Source of the DNA: JAJPKE01 sp052143275
GTDB taxonomy: Bacteria > Chloroflexota > Ktedonobacteria > Ktedonobacterales > JADMIN01
Assembly: GCA_052143275.1 (NCBI GenBank)
Contig: JBKQTH010000350.1
Span: 1 to 41,300, forward strand
Reading direction: 5' to 3'
DNA length: 41,300 bases
The stretch's first letter is position 1, and each line of letters starts with the position of its first letter. This document shows, in pieces, positions 8,049 through 16,119 of this stretch. Made by a program: the position numbers and the translations under genes. A model generated the notes under the pieces. That model was not told the origin of the DNA and made no database searches. It worked only from the letters and a program-made list of their open reading frames with translations.

Positions 8049-9866
8049 ATGGACTCGCGGTTGGGGACGAGATCGCGGCATACTGCTTGTGTGTTTTCTT
8101 GTCTGTCTGGTGCGGCACCGGCCGGTGGAGTGCATACTGCAGTATTGGGGTGGAGGGAGAGTGTGGCAGGGCGCCAGAGTGGCAGGGAAGCCGGTCAACG
8201 ACTTCAACCGGGCCGAGCTCCTATGGTAGCAGGCCGGGGAGTGTTGCGCCTGCTGCCGGCTAGTGTATCCCCCACCGTGATGCTGGCTAGAATTGGCGCC
8301 GAGCAAAGAAGTAGCAATGTGGCTCCAATCTCCGATACGGTGACCACGATTGGTCGTGGGCTGCAGAATTCGGTAGTGCTCCTGGATACAACCGTCTCAC
8401 GTGAACATGCCGTATTGGAGCAGACCGGAGCCGGTACCTGGCTCATCCACAACGTGTCAGCTCAGCAGCCGCTGGCAGTCGACGGTCGGCAGATAGTTCC
8501 AGGCGGCCAGGTCCAATTGGCACCTGGCAATATCATCCGTATTGGAAGGTGTAGTCTATGTCTGCTAGCGCCAGAGTCGGCCTCAGCAGACGTAAACGGC
8601 CGGACGGCAATGGCGGTGGAGAGCGGCAGTACCCAGGTAATTGGTCCAGGGGTGACCTTGCAGTTTGCTTTACAGGGCCAACGCTATCCACAGCTTCGCT
8701 GGCTCATTGGCGCTTTAGCCGGAGTGCTGCTTGTTCTAAGTGGAGTGGCTACGCTCTCCGGTGCGGCACAATTGGGTCGGTACGCTCTTAGCAGCGGTGG
8801 TGTTGCACGTGTGCTTCTCGCACTGACGATTCCTTTGATACCGGCACTTGGCGCTACTCTACTCACCGGTATATTTGATCGTTATGAGCGCGAACCCTGG
8901 ACTATGCTACTGGGCGCCTTTGTGTTTGGTGCGATCATTGCGGTTCCTCCAACACTTGTCCTTGAGCGAGCCGTGAGTACGCTGGTACTGTCCAGGGTAG
9001 GCGGCAGCGGTGCTGCCTCAACTCTCGCCTATGCCGGCGGTCAGGCGGTAGTAGCTGGGGTCATCGAGGAAGTAGTTAAGGGCGCAGGGTTGCTGCTGCT
9101 CGTCTTTGGTCTCCGGGACGAATTCGATAATGTAACCGACGGCGTGCTGTATGGGGTAATGATCGGCGCGGGTTTTGCCGTAGTCGAGAATTTTGTGTAT
9201 TTCGCGCTAAGCCCGAGCAATGAACTACCTTACCTGGTTTTAGGGCGTATAGTGCTTGGCTGGCTTAGCCACTCGACTTTTACCGCACTCTTTGGTGCCG
9301 GAATTGGATACGCCAGAGAGCGCGGGCGGCGGCACGGTTCGCGGCTCTACTTTCCGGTGCTTGGCTTATTGGCTGCTATTCTGCTGCATGTCCTGTTTGA
9401 CTGGGTAGTCTTTGCGGCCACTGCTGAAGCTGGACAGGCGACGACGATGATCTCATCTCTCGCGCTAATGGCGGCTGTGTTGCTCCTCGGTTATGGGCCG
9501 GTGTTTGCCGCCCAGGTCTTCTTGCTCCGAATATTGCTGGCTTCGCTTGCCCGTGAAGCGGAGACGGTGCGCACCTATTTGGCTGATGAGTTGCTTTTTG
9601 GTGTGGTGCTTCCGGACGAGTACCTGATTCTTCAGGATGCCGGATTACGAGCTGCTAGCGAACAGCGCATTCTACGTAACTTTGGGTTATGGGCCTACCT
9701 CACGGCGCGCGCCTTTTACCAGACGGCAACTGGGTTGGCCTTCCGAAAGTGGCATGTGGCACAGGGCGACCGGCGTAAAGTTAGCTCTAAGCAGCCGGAG
9801 GACGTTTATCGAACCCGGGTGGCTCAACTGCGAAGTTCCCTTTCCAGGCAGCTAGGTAATTCTTGA
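8049..9866 (+). CDS. FHA domain fused to PrsW-type membrane protease
   Basis: Up to 605 residues. An FHA phosphothreonine-binding domain spans about 80-180 (IGRGLQNS, SREHAVLEQ and a later VDGRQIVPGGQVQL). It is followed by 8-9 membrane helices carrying the PrsW motifs: EEVVK at 340-344, FAVVEN ending at N381, and H447/D451 in LLHVLFDW. PrsW proteases make the first cut in anti-sigma factors in Bacillus; the FHA domain suggests that activity or recruitment is tied to Ser/Thr phosphorylation, which is an inference. The N-terminal 58-77 residues look non-conserved; ATGs at 8223 or 8280 are plausible true starts. There is no strong ribosome site at any of them. Confidence 0.85.
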   Translation: MDSRLGTRSRHTACVFSCLSGAAPAGGVHTAVLGWRESVAGRQSGREAGQRLQPGRAPMVAGRGVLRLLPASVSPTVMLARIGAEQRSSNVAPISDTVTTIGRGLQNSVVLLDTTVSREHAVLEQTGAGTWLIHNVSAQQPLAVDGRQIVPGGQVQLAPGNIIRIGRCSLCLLAPESASADVNGRTAMAVESGSTQVIGPGVTLQFALQGQRYPQLRWLIGALAGVLLVLSGVATLSGAAQLGRYALSSGGVARVLLALTIPLIPALGATLLTGIFDRYEREPWTMLLGAFVFGAIIAVPPTLVLERAVSTLVLSRVGGSGAASTLAYAGGQAVVAGVIEEVVKGAGLLLLVFGLRDEFDNVTDGVLYGVMIGAGFAVVENFVYFALSPSNELPYLVLGRIVLGWLSHSTFTALFGAGIGYARERGRRHGSRLYFPVLGLLAAILLHVLFDWVVFAATAEAGQATTMISSLALMAAVLLLGYGPVFAAQVFLLRILLASLAREAETVRTYLADELLFGVVLPDEYLILQDAGLRAASEQRILRNFGLWAYLTARAFYQTATGLAFRKWHVAQGDRRKVSSKQPEDVYRTRVAQLRSSLSRQLGNS

Positions 9867-9890
9867 AGGCTTCCGCGGTCGCATGCTTAC

Positions 9891-9917
9891 ATTTACTGTG
9901 CATATTGCACAGTAAAT
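9891..9917. promoter_or_regulatory. 12-bp-arm palindrome upstream of glnA
   Basis: ATTTACTGTGCA, TAT, TGCACAGTAAAT: a perfect inverted repeat with a 3-bp centre. It is AT-rich and has no T-run after it, so an operator is more likely than a terminator. AGTAAAT recurs at 9931-9937, exactly 20 bp after the copy in the right arm. It does not match the GlnR/TnrA box spacing. Confidence 0.5.
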
Positions 9918-9949
9918 CAGGTCAAAAGCTAGTAAATTTAGTCATGTAC

Positions 9950-9978
9950 TAGACTCTAATGCTGCTTTACAATAGTAT
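9950..9978 (+). promoter_or_regulatory. possible glnA promoter
   Basis: TAGACT (9950-9955), 17 bp, TAGTAT (9973-9978). Both boxes deviate from consensus. Located about 95 bp before the glnA start and just downstream of the palindrome. Confidence 0.3.
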
Positions 9979-10071
9979 ATCGGTGAAATGATTGTGCATT
10001 ATGCCGTAGAGCGGCACACCGCGACACTGGCGGGTAGCTGCCGCCAGTTAAAGAGTAACAGGGAGCATGGC

Positions 10072-11505
10072 ATGACGATGACACCGGAGGATGTAATTAA
10101 GTTGGCCCAGGAGACGAGCGCACGCATGGTTGACTTCAAGTTTACCGATGTGCCGGGTACCTGGCAGCACTTTAGCGCGCCGATTCGCGTAGTCGACCAG
10201 AGCCTCTTTGCCGAGGGTATCGGCTTTGATGGCTCCAGTATCCGGGGATTCCAGGAGATCAACGAGAGCGATATGCTGCTCATTCCAGACCCGGCTACGG
10301 CCATACTCGATCCCTTCACCTCTGAAGTTACCCTCAGCCTGGTCTGCGACGTCACGCAGCCCGGAGCGCACCGAGATCCCTACACTCGTGATCCTCGCAA
10401 TGTTGCTCGCAAAGCGGAAAGGTATCTGGGCAAGAGTGGCATAGCCGATAAGGCATACTTTGGGCCCGAAGCCGAGTTCTTCGTCTTTGACGACGTCAAA
10501 TATCGCTCGAACCAGAATGAGCAGTGGGCGGTGGTCGACAGCGATGAAGCCCACTGGAACTCCGGCCGTAACGGCGGCGCCAACCTTGGGCACCGGAACC
10601 GCCCCAAAGAGGGGTATTTCCCCGTCGCACCCAACGATACTCTGCAAGATCTGCGTACCGAGATGGTGCTATTGATGGAAGACTGCGGTATAGCGGTAGA
10701 AGCTCAGCATCATGAGGTCGGAGCAGGCGGGCAATGCGAAATTGACATGCGCTATGATTCGCTGCTCAACATGGCCGACAAAGTGCTTCTCTACAAATAT
10801 ATTGTTAAGAATGTGGCGCGTCGTGCCGGCAAGACGGCTACCTTCATGCCCAAGCCGATCTTTGGTGATAATGGCTCGGGAATGCATGTCCATATGAGTC
10901 TGTGGAAGAACGAGCAACCGCTCTTTGCCGAATCCAGCGAGTATGCCGGTCTCTCGGAGCTGGCGCGCTTTTTTGTCGGTGGATTGCTTACGCATGCACC
11001 TGCGGTGCTGGCGATGGCTGCTCCGACCACCAATAGCTACCGCCGCTTGGTACCAGGCTACGAGGCTCCGGTAAATCTGGTGTATTCACAACGAAATCGC
11101 TCGGCCGCGGTGCGTATCCCTATGTACTCGGATAGTCCAAAAGCCAAGCGCGTGGAATTCCGTCCTCCGGACCCAACCTGTAATCCCTATCTCACTTTTT
11201 CAGCCCTGCTGTTGGCCGGCCTGGATGGTATAGCGCGCGAGATTGCGCCGGAGAGGCATGGCTTTGGGCCGCTGGACCGGAACATCTATGAGATGAGCGA
11301 GCTTGAGAAGCGGGAGATCCGGTCGGTACCTGGCTCGCTAGACGAGGCGCTCTCGGCTCTGGAGACAGATCACGAGTTCTTGCTGGCCGGAGACGTCTTT
11401 ACCAGCGATCTGTTGGAGAAGTATGTCGAGTTCAAACGAGCGCAGGCCGCTGAAGTGCGTTTGCGCCCGGCTCCGCTGGAGTTTTCCCTCTACTACGATG
11501 CGTGA
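10072..11505 (+). CDS. glnA: type I glutamine synthetase
   Basis: 477 residues from the ATG at 10072 (GGGAG upstream). It catalyses ATP-dependent glutamate + ammonia to glutamine as a dodecamer. The sequence has the flexible-loop GFDGSSIRGFQEINESDM, the GPEAEFFVFD glutamate-site strand, FGDNGSGMHVHMSLW, and NRNRSAAVRIPM. A segment between about residues 145 and 180 (DSDEAHWNSGR to EGYFPVAP) corresponds to the insert of the GSI-beta subtype. The NIYEM motif has the tyrosine at the adenylylation position, although its context differs from the LYDLPPEE form. The gene stands alone between a palindrome and a strong hairpin. Confidence 0.95.
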   Translation: MTMTPEDVIKLAQETSARMVDFKFTDVPGTWQHFSAPIRVVDQSLFAEGIGFDGSSIRGFQEINESDMLLIPDPATAILDPFTSEVTLSLVCDVTQPGAHRDPYTRDPRNVARKAERYLGKSGIADKAYFGPEAEFFVFDDVKYRSNQNEQWAVVDSDEAHWNSGRNGGANLGHRNRPKEGYFPVAPNDTLQDLRTEMVLLMEDCGIAVEAQHHEVGAGGQCEIDMRYDSLLNMADKVLLYKYIVKNVARRAGKTATFMPKPIFGDNGSGMHVHMSLWKNEQPLFAESSEYAGLSELARFFVGGLLTHAPAVLAMAAPTTNSYRRLVPGYEAPVNLVYSQRNRSAAVRIPMYSDSPKAKRVEFRPPDPTCNPYLTFSALLLAGLDGIAREIAPERHGFGPLDRNIYEMSELEKREIRSVPGSLDEALSALETDHEFLLAGDVFTSDLLEKYVEFKRAQAAEVRLRPAPLEFSLYYDA

Positions 11506-11524
11506 TCTGCCCACAGCGCGTCTC

Positions 11525-11562
11525 GCTGCGCCACATAGCAGCTGGCTGCTATGTGGCGCAGC
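11525..11562. terminator. long perfect hairpin between convergent glnA and carrier-protein genes
   Basis: GCTGCGCCACATAGCAGC and its exact complement are separated by only 2 nt (18-bp arms). It lies 20 bp past the glnA stop and 57 bp past the minus-strand stop. There is no T-run on either side, so it may be a bidirectional structural terminator or RNA stabiliser. Confidence 0.5.
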
Positions 11563-11618
11563 CCGGTAACGCTTGCAGCAGTGCCCAATGTGGATAGCCT
11601 GGCGCACCTGAATGGTCC

Positions 11619-11927
11619 CTACCCCTCGTCCGTAGTGCTCGCATCACCGCCTTGGCCGGCGAGACGCCTGGCGACATATGCGCTGACGCTGGCAATGGTG
11701 TCAAAGTTCTCTGGCACCAGATCGCTCTCCTCGACCTGAAAACCATAGGTCTCCTCGACAAACATGACTAGTTCAAGCGCGCCGGTCTCGTCTATAATGC
11801 CGTACTCTATTAAAGACGTGTTGTCTTCTACCGTTGCGGTGTTGCTGAAGAGAAAATTGGTACGGACGAAGTCGCGCACCTGCTCGCCTATGAGGTCAAT
11901 ATCTGTGGTTCCAAGCTGATTATTCAC
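11619..11927 (-). CDS. acyl-carrier-like protein lacking the phosphopantetheine serine
   Basis: 102 residues with the four-helix carrier pattern: VRDFVRTNFLF, SLIEYGIIDETGALELVMF, VEETYGFQVEESDLVPENF and IASVSAYVARRL. In canonical carriers the second helix starts D-S-L; here the aligned residues are D-E-T, and the codon is clearly GAG, so the usual 4'-phosphopantetheine attachment serine is absent. The start is GTG at 11927, preceded by GGGGAGGA at 6 nt. It stands alone, converging on glnA. It may be a carrier-fold adaptor, or a variant carrier that works without the prosthetic group. Confidence 0.8.
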   Translation of the reverse strand: MNNQLGTTDIDLIGEQVRDFVRTNFLFSNTATVEDNTSLIEYGIIDETGALELVMFVEETYGFQVEESDLVPENFDTIASVSAYVARRLAGQGGDASTTDEG

Positions 11928-12177
11928 GTCGTTCCTCCCCCAAAAGAAAGCGCGGCACTGCCCGGCTTGGCGTCGCCCGGCCGCGCCGCAGGTTCACCCT
12001 TTTGGTCTGCCTGCATAGTATACCCAAATCACCTCACCCAAAAGGCCAGGGTGGTACCACAAGTTGGGAGCGCCAAAGCTTTGAGCACCTGGGCTTTCTC
12101 ATGTCGTACTATACAACTGTGACGGTAAGGTAAGTGACAAAGAGGAGTCTCTAGGAGTATCGAGAGGAGTGTATCTC
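11928..12177. other. divergent intergenic region, carrier protein / 2-hydroxyacid dehydrogenase
   Basis: No gene seen. A minus-strand TATACT at 12022-12017 could serve the carrier gene. On the plus strand TACTAT (12107-12112) follows TTGAGC (12081-12086) at a long 20-bp spacing and could serve the dehydrogenase. Confidence 0.3.
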
Positions 12178-13185
12178 ATGGAGAAACCCAAGGTATACGT
12201 GACTCGCATCATACCTGAGGCAGGCCTCAATCTCATTCGGGAATTCTCTCAAGCTACGGTCTGGGACGAACCGCTTCCTCCGCCTCGTGAGGTCATTTTA
12301 CGTGAGACTAAAGATGCTGATGGGCTCGTGAGCTTGCTCACCGACCGTATAGATGGCGAGTTGCTGGATGCCTGCCCGCATCTGCGGGTGGTCAGCAACA
12401 TGGCTGTGGGTTTCGATAATATCAACCTGACGGATGCCAGCGAGCGTGGCGTACTTGCCGGGAATACACCAGGCGTGCTGACCGAGACCACGGCTGACTT
12501 CGCATTTGCCCTCATGATGGCGGCTGCTCGCCGGATCGTTGAAGGGGTGGATTACGTGCGTGCTGGCCAGTGGAAGACCTGGGGACCCATGCTGCTCCTC
12601 GGATCGGATGTGCATCATGCAACGCTCGGACTAGTCGGGCTGGGACGTATTGGCGCGGAGATGGCCAAGCGAGCACGCGGCTTTGACATGCGCGTCCTGT
12701 ACTACGATGTTGTGCGCCGCGACGATCTGGAGGCCTCTCTTGGCCTGGAATTCGCCCCACTAGAGGTGTTGCTGGCCAATGCCGATTTTGTCAGCATCCA
12801 TACTCCGCTGGCACCCGAGACCCATCATATGATGAACCGTGATCGGTTCGAGCAGATGAAGCCAACTGCTATACTGGTCAATACCTCGCGCGGACCGGTC
12901 GTAGATACCGATGCTCTGGCGGAGGCATTGCGGACCGGTGAGATAGGTGGCGCGGCTCTGGATGTAACCGACCCGGAGCCGCTGCCGGTTGACCATCCGC
13001 TGGTAGCCATGCCGAATTGCATTGTGGTCCCGCATATTGCCAGCGCCAGCCATGTCACACGCAGCAAGATGGCACAGATCGCGGCCCGTAATCTGATTGC
13101 CGGCCTGAACGGTGAGCCGCTACCTTCCGGTCTCAATAACGAGGTGGTCGGTAAGGGCCGCAATGCCTTGCCTCGCAACTGGTAA
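12178..13185 (+). CDS. D-isomer-specific 2-hydroxyacid dehydrogenase (glyoxylate/hydroxypyruvate reductase type)
   Basis: 335 residues from the ATG at 12178, with GAGAGGAG about 9 nt upstream; a GTG at 12169 is less likely. The Rossmann NAD(P) motif GLVGLGRIGAEMAKRARGF is followed by an acidic residue region, and the catalytic Arg (NTSRGPVVD), Glu (DVTDPEP) and His (VPHIASAS) are all present. The VSNMAVGFDNINL and GVLAGNTPGVLTETTADF segments resemble glyoxylate reductase (GyaR). It reduces a 2-oxoacid such as glyoxylate or hydroxypyruvate; the exact substrate is an inference. An aminotransferase follows 100 bp later on the same strand. Confidence 0.88.
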   Translation: MEKPKVYVTRIIPEAGLNLIREFSQATVWDEPLPPPREVILRETKDADGLVSLLTDRIDGELLDACPHLRVVSNMAVGFDNINLTDASERGVLAGNTPGVLTETTADFAFALMMAAARRIVEGVDYVRAGQWKTWGPMLLLGSDVHHATLGLVGLGRIGAEMAKRARGFDMRVLYYDVVRRDDLEASLGLEFAPLEVLLANADFVSIHTPLAPETHHMMNRDRFEQMKPTAILVNTSRGPVVDTDALAEALRTGEIGGAALDVTDPEPLPVDHPLVAMPNCIVVPHIASASHVTRSKMAQIAARNLIAGLNGEPLPSGLNNEVVGKGRNALPRNW

Positions 13186-13285
13186 CTGGCGCTCTCGACG
13201 GCGACAGAGACCAGGATTGCCGCTACCATCATTTGGTACAGGGTCACAGTATTGCTCAAAGGGGAGCAAAGGGAGCAGCAAATCA

Positions 13286-14608
13286 ATGAAGTTTGCAGAG
13301 CGGATGAGCCGACTTGGCACCGAAACCGCCTTCGAAGTTATGGCGCGGGCCAAGGCTTTAGAAGCACAAGGTCGCGACATCGTCCATCTGGAGATCGGCG
13401 AACCCGATTTCGCTACACCGAAGTCGATTACCGATGCAGCCTGCAAGGCGCTTCGGGCGGGTTACACCCACTATACTCCGGCTCCAGGCATACCCGAGCT
13501 ACGCGAGGCCATTGCGGGCGATGCCACCCGGAGAAGAGGGGTCACTTTCTCGTCCGATGATGTCGTTGTGACGCCCGGCGGCAAACCTATCATGTTCTAC
13601 TCGATTATGGCCCTGGTTGATGAAGGAGATGAAGTCATCTATCCTAACCCAGGCTTCCCAATTTACGAATCGATGATCCAGTTCGTAGGCGGCAAGGCGG
13701 TGCCCATTCCGCTGGAAGAGGCTCGCGGCTTCTCGCTGGACGTAGACAGACTCTGTGCTTTGGTGGGCGAGCGCACTCGCATGATCATACTCAATTCTCC
13801 GCACAACCCGACCGGCGGTGTGCTGCCCGGCTACGACCTGGAAGCCATTGCTGCGGTTGTACGCAACCACCCCAACGTGGTCGTGCTCTCCGATGAAATC
13901 TATAGTCGTATGTTGTATGAAGGTGAGCATACCAGCATCGCATCGCTACCTGGAATGCGCGAGCAAACGATTGTGCTGGACGGCTTCTCCAAGATTTATG
14001 CAATGACGGGCTGGCGACTTGGTTACGGACTCTTTCCCCACGAGATGGCGCCAGCGGTTTCCCGGCTAATGACCAATAGCAATTCCTGCACCTGCGCGTC
14101 TACTCAGATGGCCGGCCTGGCCGCATTGACAGGCAGCCAGCAGCCATCCGAGAAGATGGTGGCGGAGTTCCACCGGCGGCGTGATATGATCGTCGCCGGT
14201 CTCAATACTATACCAGGCATCAGTTGCCTCACTCCACGCGGCGCCTTTTACGTCTTTCCTAACATTACGGGCACCGGCATGACTTCACGTGAGTTGGCCG
14301 ACCTCTTACTCTATGAGGGTGGAGTGGCAACGCTTGCCGGAACTGCGTTTGGCGCCTACGGCGAAGGCTATATCAGGCTCTCATATGCCAACTCAATCCC
14401 CAACATTGAGCTGGCCCTTGAGCGCATCAAGGCAACTCTGGCCGCTCACTGCCACTCGCAGGTCAAGGCCGGCCGGAAGAGATCCCCCCGGTTGCCCACG
14501 AGCCCCATGGCAACGACACCGGCTACGCGTGCAGCCCTAGCTGGGGCCAAGTCGAGTGACCGCGCGGCCACTCGCGGAAAACCACCAAAAAGTCCCGTGC
14601 GGGTCTAG
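13286..14608 (+). CDS. class I/II PLP-dependent aminotransferase (aspartate aminotransferase type)
   Basis: 440 residues from the ATG at 13286, with a GGGAG ribosome site. Fold type I motifs are present: LEIGEPDFATP at the N-terminus, NSPHNPTGGVLP, SDEIYSRMLYEG, and the PLP-binding lysine in GFSKIYAMTGWRLGYG. It probably transfers the amino group between an amino acid and 2-oxoglutarate. The family normally ends near the RIKATL helix; here about 45 extra residues, rich in Arg, Lys, Pro, Thr and Ala, form a likely disordered basic tail. It could share a transcript with the preceding hydroxyacid dehydrogenase. Confidence 0.9.
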   Translation: MKFAERMSRLGTETAFEVMARAKALEAQGRDIVHLEIGEPDFATPKSITDAACKALRAGYTHYTPAPGIPELREAIAGDATRRRGVTFSSDDVVVTPGGKPIMFYSIMALVDEGDEVIYPNPGFPIYESMIQFVGGKAVPIPLEEARGFSLDVDRLCALVGERTRMIILNSPHNPTGGVLPGYDLEAIAAVVRNHPNVVVLSDEIYSRMLYEGEHTSIASLPGMREQTIVLDGFSKIYAMTGWRLGYGLFPHEMAPAVSRLMTNSNSCTCASTQMAGLAALTGSQQPSEKMVAEFHRRRDMIVAGLNTIPGISCLTPRGAFYVFPNITGTGMTSRELADLLLYEGGVATLAGTAFGAYGEGYIRLSYANSIPNIELALERIKATLAAHCHSQVKAGRKRSPRLPTSPMATTPATRAALAGAKSSDRAATRGKPPKSPVRV

Positions 14609-14663
14609 ATATTTGGTCCTGGTTTACCTAGTACGAAAGAATAAATGGAATTCGCCAAGACTA

Positions 14664-14672
14664 TGATATACT
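14664..14672 (+). promoter_or_regulatory. extended -10 promoter upstream of the zinc-ribbon kinase
   Basis: TG-A-TATACT is a complete extended -10 element; the matching -35 window is poor. It would give a leader of about 300 nt. Confidence 0.45.
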
Positions 14673-14979
14673 GAGGTCGCAATTGCCTTGCATGTCGCAT
14701 GCCGTTCGGGACTTCAGGGGTTTACGTGTCACGAACGATGCTAAGAGGATCGCGGTGGTCGTGGAGACAGCGCAGGATGTTGATTCTCCAAACGTAAGCA
14801 CACCTTTTTGCATGCTAGACCGTCTAGACCACCGCTGCTTTGTGCTTCCCTATCCTGGACCATTATTTCCGTCTCCGGCAAACTAGTGGTCACATACTAT
14901 TTGGAAGCAGGCAGAGTGGGTAGGGCTGTAAGGCGTAATGTTTCGAAGCGAGAGCTTCACTCTAAGGAGAGCCCAGTTT
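14673..14979 (+). other. long untranslated leader with a CTAGAC palindrome
   Basis: No convincing gene; a 67-codon ORF at 14683-14886 has no ribosome site and no recognisable sequence. CTAGAC-C-GTCTAG (14815-14827) is a perfect 6-bp-arm palindrome that could be an operator. A small GAAGC/GCTTC hairpin precedes the AAGGAGA ribosome site (14964-14970). Confidence 0.35.
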
Positions 14980-16119
14980 ATGCATCACAATGCGATCCAA
15001 CCAAACTCCGACGCCGATGGAGACCGTGACGGCGACTACACCGTCACCTGTCCCTATTGCCATAGGATCTTGACCGATCAGGTGTACGTTGGCCCCACGG
15101 GTGAACTGATCGGGTGCGAGGAATGCGCCATCGAGCGGGGGTTGATCGGTGAGCCAATCTCTCTCGAGGAGTGGTTTGAGCCGGAGGGATTGCATGATGT
15201 ACTACGTCAATTTGGGCTGAGCAACTGGCAGTTACGCAAGCCCGATTCCACGCCCACACAACAGCCGCGCGCTCACTACTGGGAAGTAACCGCTGCGGGT
15301 TCGCGCTATTTCCTAAAGCGCTTCTACAGCTGGTACCCAGCCGATGCGGTGGTGCATATGCACAGCGTCATGGCGCATCTGGTCAAGCAACAAATTCCGG
15401 CTCCGCAGTGGGTAGAGGATGCGACTACCGGCCTGAGCTATGCTGAGGCTGCGGGTACCTGCTGGGGACTATACCGGTCGCTTGAAGGACATGCGGCCAC
15501 TACGCAGGAATGGATGTGGGGCCGTCCCAAGGCCGCCGAAATGCTGGCTATGCTGCACCGGGCGCTGGAGAACTTCCAGCCCGAGGGGGAGGAATTTTCC
15601 ATCTGGGGCGCCTGGACTCTGGATACGGTAGACCGCGTGCTGGAGAACTGGCAGCCGCACGTCGACCTGTCTCCCGAACTGCTTGGCCATATCCAGGAGC
15701 GCTTGGCGACGCGCTACTTTGGCGAGTTATACCCCGCGTTACCGAAATTTGTGGTGCATGGTGACTATGTAGCGACCAACGTGCTCTGGCGCGGAGATGC
15801 CATTAGCTCGAGCGTGAGCGGCGTACTCGACTTCGAGAAGGCACACCGTGATACCGCTCTCTTTGATTTCGCCTGGGGCCTGGGCGACCGAAGGCCGCCG
15901 CTTCTGCGCGCCACTATCGCAACCTATAGCCGGGTACGCCCGCTCTCACCCATCGAGCGCGAGGCGCTTCCTGAGGCACTGCTCCTGGGTGCTCTCATGA
16001 GCATCGACATGCAAATGACCTACTTCCGCAACATGGAGGAGGTTTCGCGCCTGGCACAGGAACTTATGATGCTGGTGCGTGACATGGAGTCACTGCGTAA
16101 AGCCGCCGCTCTCAAGTGA
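14980..16119 (+). CDS. aminoglycoside-phosphotransferase-fold protein with N-terminal zinc ribbon
   Basis: 379 residues from the ATG at 14980 (AAGGAGA about 9 nt upstream). Residues 24-49 hold two CxxC pairs (CPYC and CEEC), a likely zinc ribbon. The rest is an APH/choline-kinase-like fold: YFLKRFYSWYP for the ATP lysine region, the catalytic HGDYVATNVLW loop, and DFEKAHRDTALFDFAWGL for the metal-binding Asp. It should phosphorylate a small molecule or protein; nothing here specifies antibiotic resistance. The ribbon fused to a kinase fold is unusual. Its last 8 bases overlap the convergent rlmB gene. Confidence 0.8.
   Translation: MHHNAIQPNSDADGDRDGDYTVTCPYCHRILTDQVYVGPTGELIGCEECAIERGLIGEPISLEEWFEPEGLHDVLRQFGLSNWQLRKPDSTPTQQPRAHYWEVTAAGSRYFLKRFYSWYPADAVVHMHSVMAHLVKQQIPAPQWVEDATTGLSYAEAAGTCWGLYRSLEGHAATTQEWMWGRPKAAEMLAMLHRALENFQPEGEEFSIWGAWTLDTVDRVLENWQPHVDLSPELLGHIQERLATRYFGELYPALPKFVVHGDYVATNVLWRGDAISSSVSGVLDFEKAHRDTALFDFAWGLGDRRPPLLRATIATYSRVRPLSPIEREALPEALLLGALMSIDMQMTYFRNMEEVSRLAQELMMLVRDMESLRKAAALK

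Noticed and set aside
14683..14886. 67-codon ORF in the kinase leader
   Set aside because: No ribosome site, no recognisable sequence, and it lies within a probable untranslated leader.
14980..16119. Antibiotic-resistance aminoglycoside kinase
   Set aside because: Only the fold is shared; the zinc ribbon and context give no support for drug resistance.
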